DNA of 64,000 bases from NCBI RefSeq assembly GCF_000332295.1, contig NZ_KB235930.1, positions 5,144,104 to 5,208,103 on the forward strand, read 5' to 3'. Below, in pieces: positions 62,053 to 64,000 of the stretch. The notes below the pieces were generated by a model, which was not told where the DNA came from, made no database searches, and saw nothing but the letters and a program-made list of their open reading frames with translations. Source of the DNA: Fortiea contorta PCC 7126 (GTDB taxonomy: Bacteria; Cyanobacteriota; Cyanobacteriia; Cyanobacteriales; Nostocaceae). The stretch's first letter is position 1, and every line of letters starts with the position of its first letter. Made by a program: the position numbers and the translations under genes.

Positions 62053-62775
62053 TTACTGCTTATACCAAGTTTTTCGCCACTGTTTCATTTGGTTAATCTC
62101 TGTTTGCTGTGAATCAATGATACTTTGAGCCAATTTCTTAATTTCAGGACGCTTAGACTTATTCACTGCATCTTGAGCCATCGTGATTGCACTTTCATGA
62201 TGGGGAATCATTGCATTTATGAACCGCAAGTCAAACTCAGTATCGGCGGCTCCTAAGTCCATATTCATCATCATCCCTTGCATTTGTTCGTCAGGCATTG
62301 GGACTGTTTTACCTGTTTTCGCATCATAAGCCACCGGGGTACTGCTTGCAGAGGGATACCATGCTTTACGCCACTGCTTTAGCTCGGCAATTTCTTTGTC
62401 TTGAGCTTTGATAATTTCCGAAGCCAGCTTTTTGATTTCAGGACGTTTTGATTTCTCCTGTGCAACATTCGCCATCTCCACTGCTCCTTGGTGGTGCGGA
62501 ATCATCGCATCAATAAAGCGCAAATCATAATTAGCATCGGCTGAGCCTAAATTCATTGACATGTTATGGTTCATCGTGCCACTACCATGATTTATCATGC
62601 CACCGTCGTGATTCATCGGTTGCTTGTCGCTAGTATCAGTGGCGGTGGTAGTAGGGTTTGATGCTTGGTTTTGGGAAGTAGTTGTAGAACAGGCTGTTAA
62701 CAGACCGCTAGGAACAGAGGCGATCGCTACTAAGGTCAATGACAAAAAGCTGTTTTTCAGAGTAGAAAGTTGCAT
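62053..62775 (-). CDS. Tandem DUF305 lipoprotein (copper-resistance associated)
   Basis: 240 residues. Lipoprotein signal with lipid Cys29 (GLLTACSTTT), a Met/His-rich linker (NHDGGMINHGSGTMNHNMSM) likely to bind copper, then two DUF305 domains. Each has the motif LRFI(D/N)AMIPHH (about 82-95 and 180-193) and a conserved C-terminal KQWRK(A/T)WY. DUF305 proteins are often induced by copper and sit in the periplasm. The His/Met richness supports metal sequestration. A MerR-type promoter and a nearby TTTCAT site regulate it, so it probably responds to two inputs. Confidence 0.88.
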   Translation of the reverse strand: MQLSTLKNSFLSLTLVAIASVPSGLLTACSTTTSQNQASNPTTTATDTSDKQPMNHDGGMINHGSGTMNHNMSMNLGSADANYDLRFIDAMIPHHQGAVEMANVAQEKSKRPEIKKLASEIIKAQDKEIAELKQWRKAWYPSASSTPVAYDAKTGKTVPMPDEQMQGMMMNMDLGAADTEFDLRFINAMIPHHESAITMAQDAVNKSKRPEIKKLAQSIIDSQQTEINQMKQWRKTWYKQ

Positions 62776-62803
62776 AGTGATTATCTAAATATTTCCTGAT
62801 TTC

Positions 62804-62835
62804 ATTTTGCAATCTCCAGTTAACTGGAGAGTCAA
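62804..62835 (-). promoter_or_regulatory. MerR-type promoter for the DUF305 gene
   Basis: On the minus strand a -35 TTGACT (62835-62830) and a -10-like CAAAAT (62809-62804) are 20 bp apart. The spacer holds the 18-bp perfect palindrome TCTCCAGTTAACTGGAGA (62813-62830). An overlong spacer with a central dyad is the design of promoters activated by metal-sensing MerR regulators. Confidence 0.7.
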
Positions 62836-62937
62836 CCCCAATGGTGATTTATTTTTTGCTTAAGTAATAAAATCATTTAGGTAACTGGTTGCTTGCAATG
62901 CAACTGTTGTACTTACTACATAGTTTGACAGCCGAAG

Positions 62938-62954
62938 ATGAAATCAGGATGAAA
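62938..62954 (-). promoter_or_regulatory. TTTCAT direct repeat upstream of the DUF305 gene
   Basis: Minus strand TTTCAT-CCTGA-TTTCAT, 163 bp upstream of the DUF305 start, overlapping the 5' part of a broken deacetylase gene. Confidence 0.65.
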
Positions 62955-63400
62955 TTAAAGGTTTCTACCCAAATTGCCAAGCTAGAGGTAGCCGATGGTC
63001 ACGCAATTGGTAATTATACGTGGTATCACTGGTATCGGCATATGAACCTGTCTGTTGCTGTGCGTGAGATTGAGTCCACCGCAACAGCTATTTACCAAAT
63101 TATGGGAGTAAAAACTTTTCTGTTTCGTCCGCCTTATGACATCCTCAACAATGGTGTAGCTGATTACGCTCAAAAGAATAATTACGCTGTTCTCATGTGG
63201 TCAGATGACTCGATCAACTATCGCCGTCCTGCAGTATCCAGACTTGTCAATAATGTGTTGAAGGACGCGAAACCTGGTGGCATAGTACTGATGCATGATG
63301 GTGGTGGCGAGCGCTCACGCACTGTAAGGCTTTACCACAAATTATCGCTTCACTCAAACAGCGTGGTTATAGGTTTGTAACCAGAAGTGTTGAATGTTAA
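62949..63400 (+). pseudogene. Polysaccharide deacetylase (NodB-type) remnant
   Basis: Reads VADGHAIGNYTWYHWYRHMN, LFRPPYDILNNGVADYAQKN and KPGGIVLMHDGGGERSRTV, the middle and C-terminal part of a NodB-fold carbohydrate deacetylase. The N-terminal TFDDGP motif is missing, and the usual His of GNHTWHH is Tyr. After SRTV the frame shifts by one base; the true end (KALPQIIASLKQRGYRFVT) is in the next frame. Both lesions argue for a dead gene. Confidence 0.7.
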
Positions 63401-63470
63401 GAAAAAAGTGATAAAAATAGCCCAAAATATGGTAAATCTTGGGCGAAGGATTAAAATAAATTAATTAATA

Positions 63471-63650
63471 ATGATTGTAAATTCATTTCCCAAGATTGTC
63501 AAAGATATTCTCAAACCGTTGCCTAAGAATGATTATCCAGTGTTGAACAGCCGTCTGTATGTTGAGTGCTGGTTGGCTTATGCTCTGGATAAAAGTTTAA
63601 CGGGACTTAAGCAAAAAAAGAGAGCAAAAGAGGTTATAATGCAGATATAG
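63471..63650 (+). pseudogene. IS4-type transposase N-terminal remnant
   Basis: MIVNSFPKIVKDILKPLPKN, then DYPVLNSRLYVECWLAYALD, the start of a cyanobacterial IS4-family transposase, ending at a stop after 59 codons. Homology ends near LTG (about 63600), where the IS701-type element begins. A separate C-terminal piece of this family lies at 56614. Confidence 0.6.
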
Positions 63651-63677
63651 CATAGGTTTCACGTTAAAATAAGCCTG

Positions 63678-64000
63678 ATGAAAGAGACAACTCCCACAGC
63701 CATGCCCCCATGCTTTGAAAAATGGTGTCAAAGGTTTGATGATGTATTTAATCATCAAGCGCAAAAAAGGGAGTTCAGACATTATTTAGGGGGATTATTG
63801 GGGGAAAGTGAGAGAAAAACCTGTTACAGATGGCAGGAAACGCCATAGGGGTGAATTACCATAGATTACACCACTTTTTAACAGATGCACCTTGGTCGGC
63901 TAAAAAGCTGAATGAAAGACGCTTGGAGGTAATGAACAAGTGTAGTCAAACTAGAATTAATCGGGGATTTAGCTTGATAATTGATGATTCAGGGCATAGG
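63678..64000 (+). pseudogene. IS701-family transposase, frameshifted and cut by the window edge
   Basis: ATG 63678 opens MKETTPTAMPPCFEKWCQRF, then DDVFNHQAQKREFRHYLGGL, the IS701 N-terminus. In the five-A run near 63820 the frame ends (TAG at 63846). One base back, it continues (NLLQMAGNAIGVNYHRLHHF..., RGFSLIIDDSGHR) to the window edge, including the first catalytic Asp region. Either one A has been lost or a -1 slip on A AAA is used. Confidence 0.75.

Overview
The window looks like chromosome (plus integrated mobile DNA) of a filamentous, probably heterocyst-forming cyanobacterium. The evidence is abundant HIP1 palindromes (GCGATCGC), a D1 (psbA) gene, a menG-type quinone methyltransferase, a group-2 sigma factor, an xisH-like remnant, many small dispersed palindromic repeats and several cyanobacterial insertion sequences. 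No rRNA or tRNA gene was recognised. Bases 1-145 hold nothing I can name.

Region 1 (1-10.1 kb) is an integrated accessory element. Small membrane and DNA-binding genes lie on the minus strand (146-2518). Plasmid-type genes follow, including ribbon-helix-helix proteins, a replication-like gene and a tyrosine recombinase with a coupled 53-codon gene. Then comes an AT-rich, co-directional cluster of unassigned genes (6311-9231). At least four of its genes carry single-base frameshifts, while the chromosomal genes further right are intact, so the element seems to be decaying. A DUF2887 nuclease-like gene with an aberrant C-terminus closes it.

Region 2 (10.1-22.5 kb) is a complete-looking type III-B CRISPR-Cas locus apart from a missing cas6. 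cas2, cas1 and a csx18-like membrane gene run leftward. A 23-repeat array runs rightward from a leader. A mobile hairpin element and three 62-bp tandem repeats follow. Then comes an operon: a small conserved gene, an HD-less cas10/cmr2 with an intact GGDD motif, cmr3, cmr4, cmr5, a cmr6-cmr1 fusion and a CARF-HEPN (Csm6/Csx1-like) RNase. Cas10 should make cyclic oligoadenylate that activates the CARF-HEPN protein. The operon is interrupted between cmr4 and cmr5 by a fold-back element carrying nine 21-bp repeats.

Region 3 (22.5-40.9 kb) is ordinary chromosome: dnaK, TPR and membrane proteins, an O-methyltransferase, an SLH/fasciclin protein, an ATP-grasp enzyme, a REC-GAF response regulator, menG, DUF445, Uma2, a Lin0512-family protein, an RCK-type channel and a BON lipoprotein. 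Dispersed repeats separate the genes.

Region 4 (40.9-64 kb) is a metal-resistance island full of transposons. Two same-length, same-orientation copies of an IS4-type element (1271 bp each) bracket 12 kb. That 12 kb holds a transposase scar, a psbA fragment, a divergent 'rogue' psbA lacking several manganese-cluster ligands, a multicopper oxidase-ZIP transporter operon, a truncated outer-membrane gene, a TPR protein, an RND metal pump with a lipoprotein, and a sigma-factor gene broken by a 26-nt dispersed repeat. To the right lie an IS5 element, a second RND pump with its periplasmic adaptor, a tandem DUF305 lipoprotein and three broken genes at the edge. Helically phased TTTCAT-N5-TTTCAT direct repeats sit in front of most of the metal genes, and the DUF305 gene also has a MerR-type promoter. 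The island therefore looks like a co-regulated copper/heavy-metal regulon assembled by transposition.
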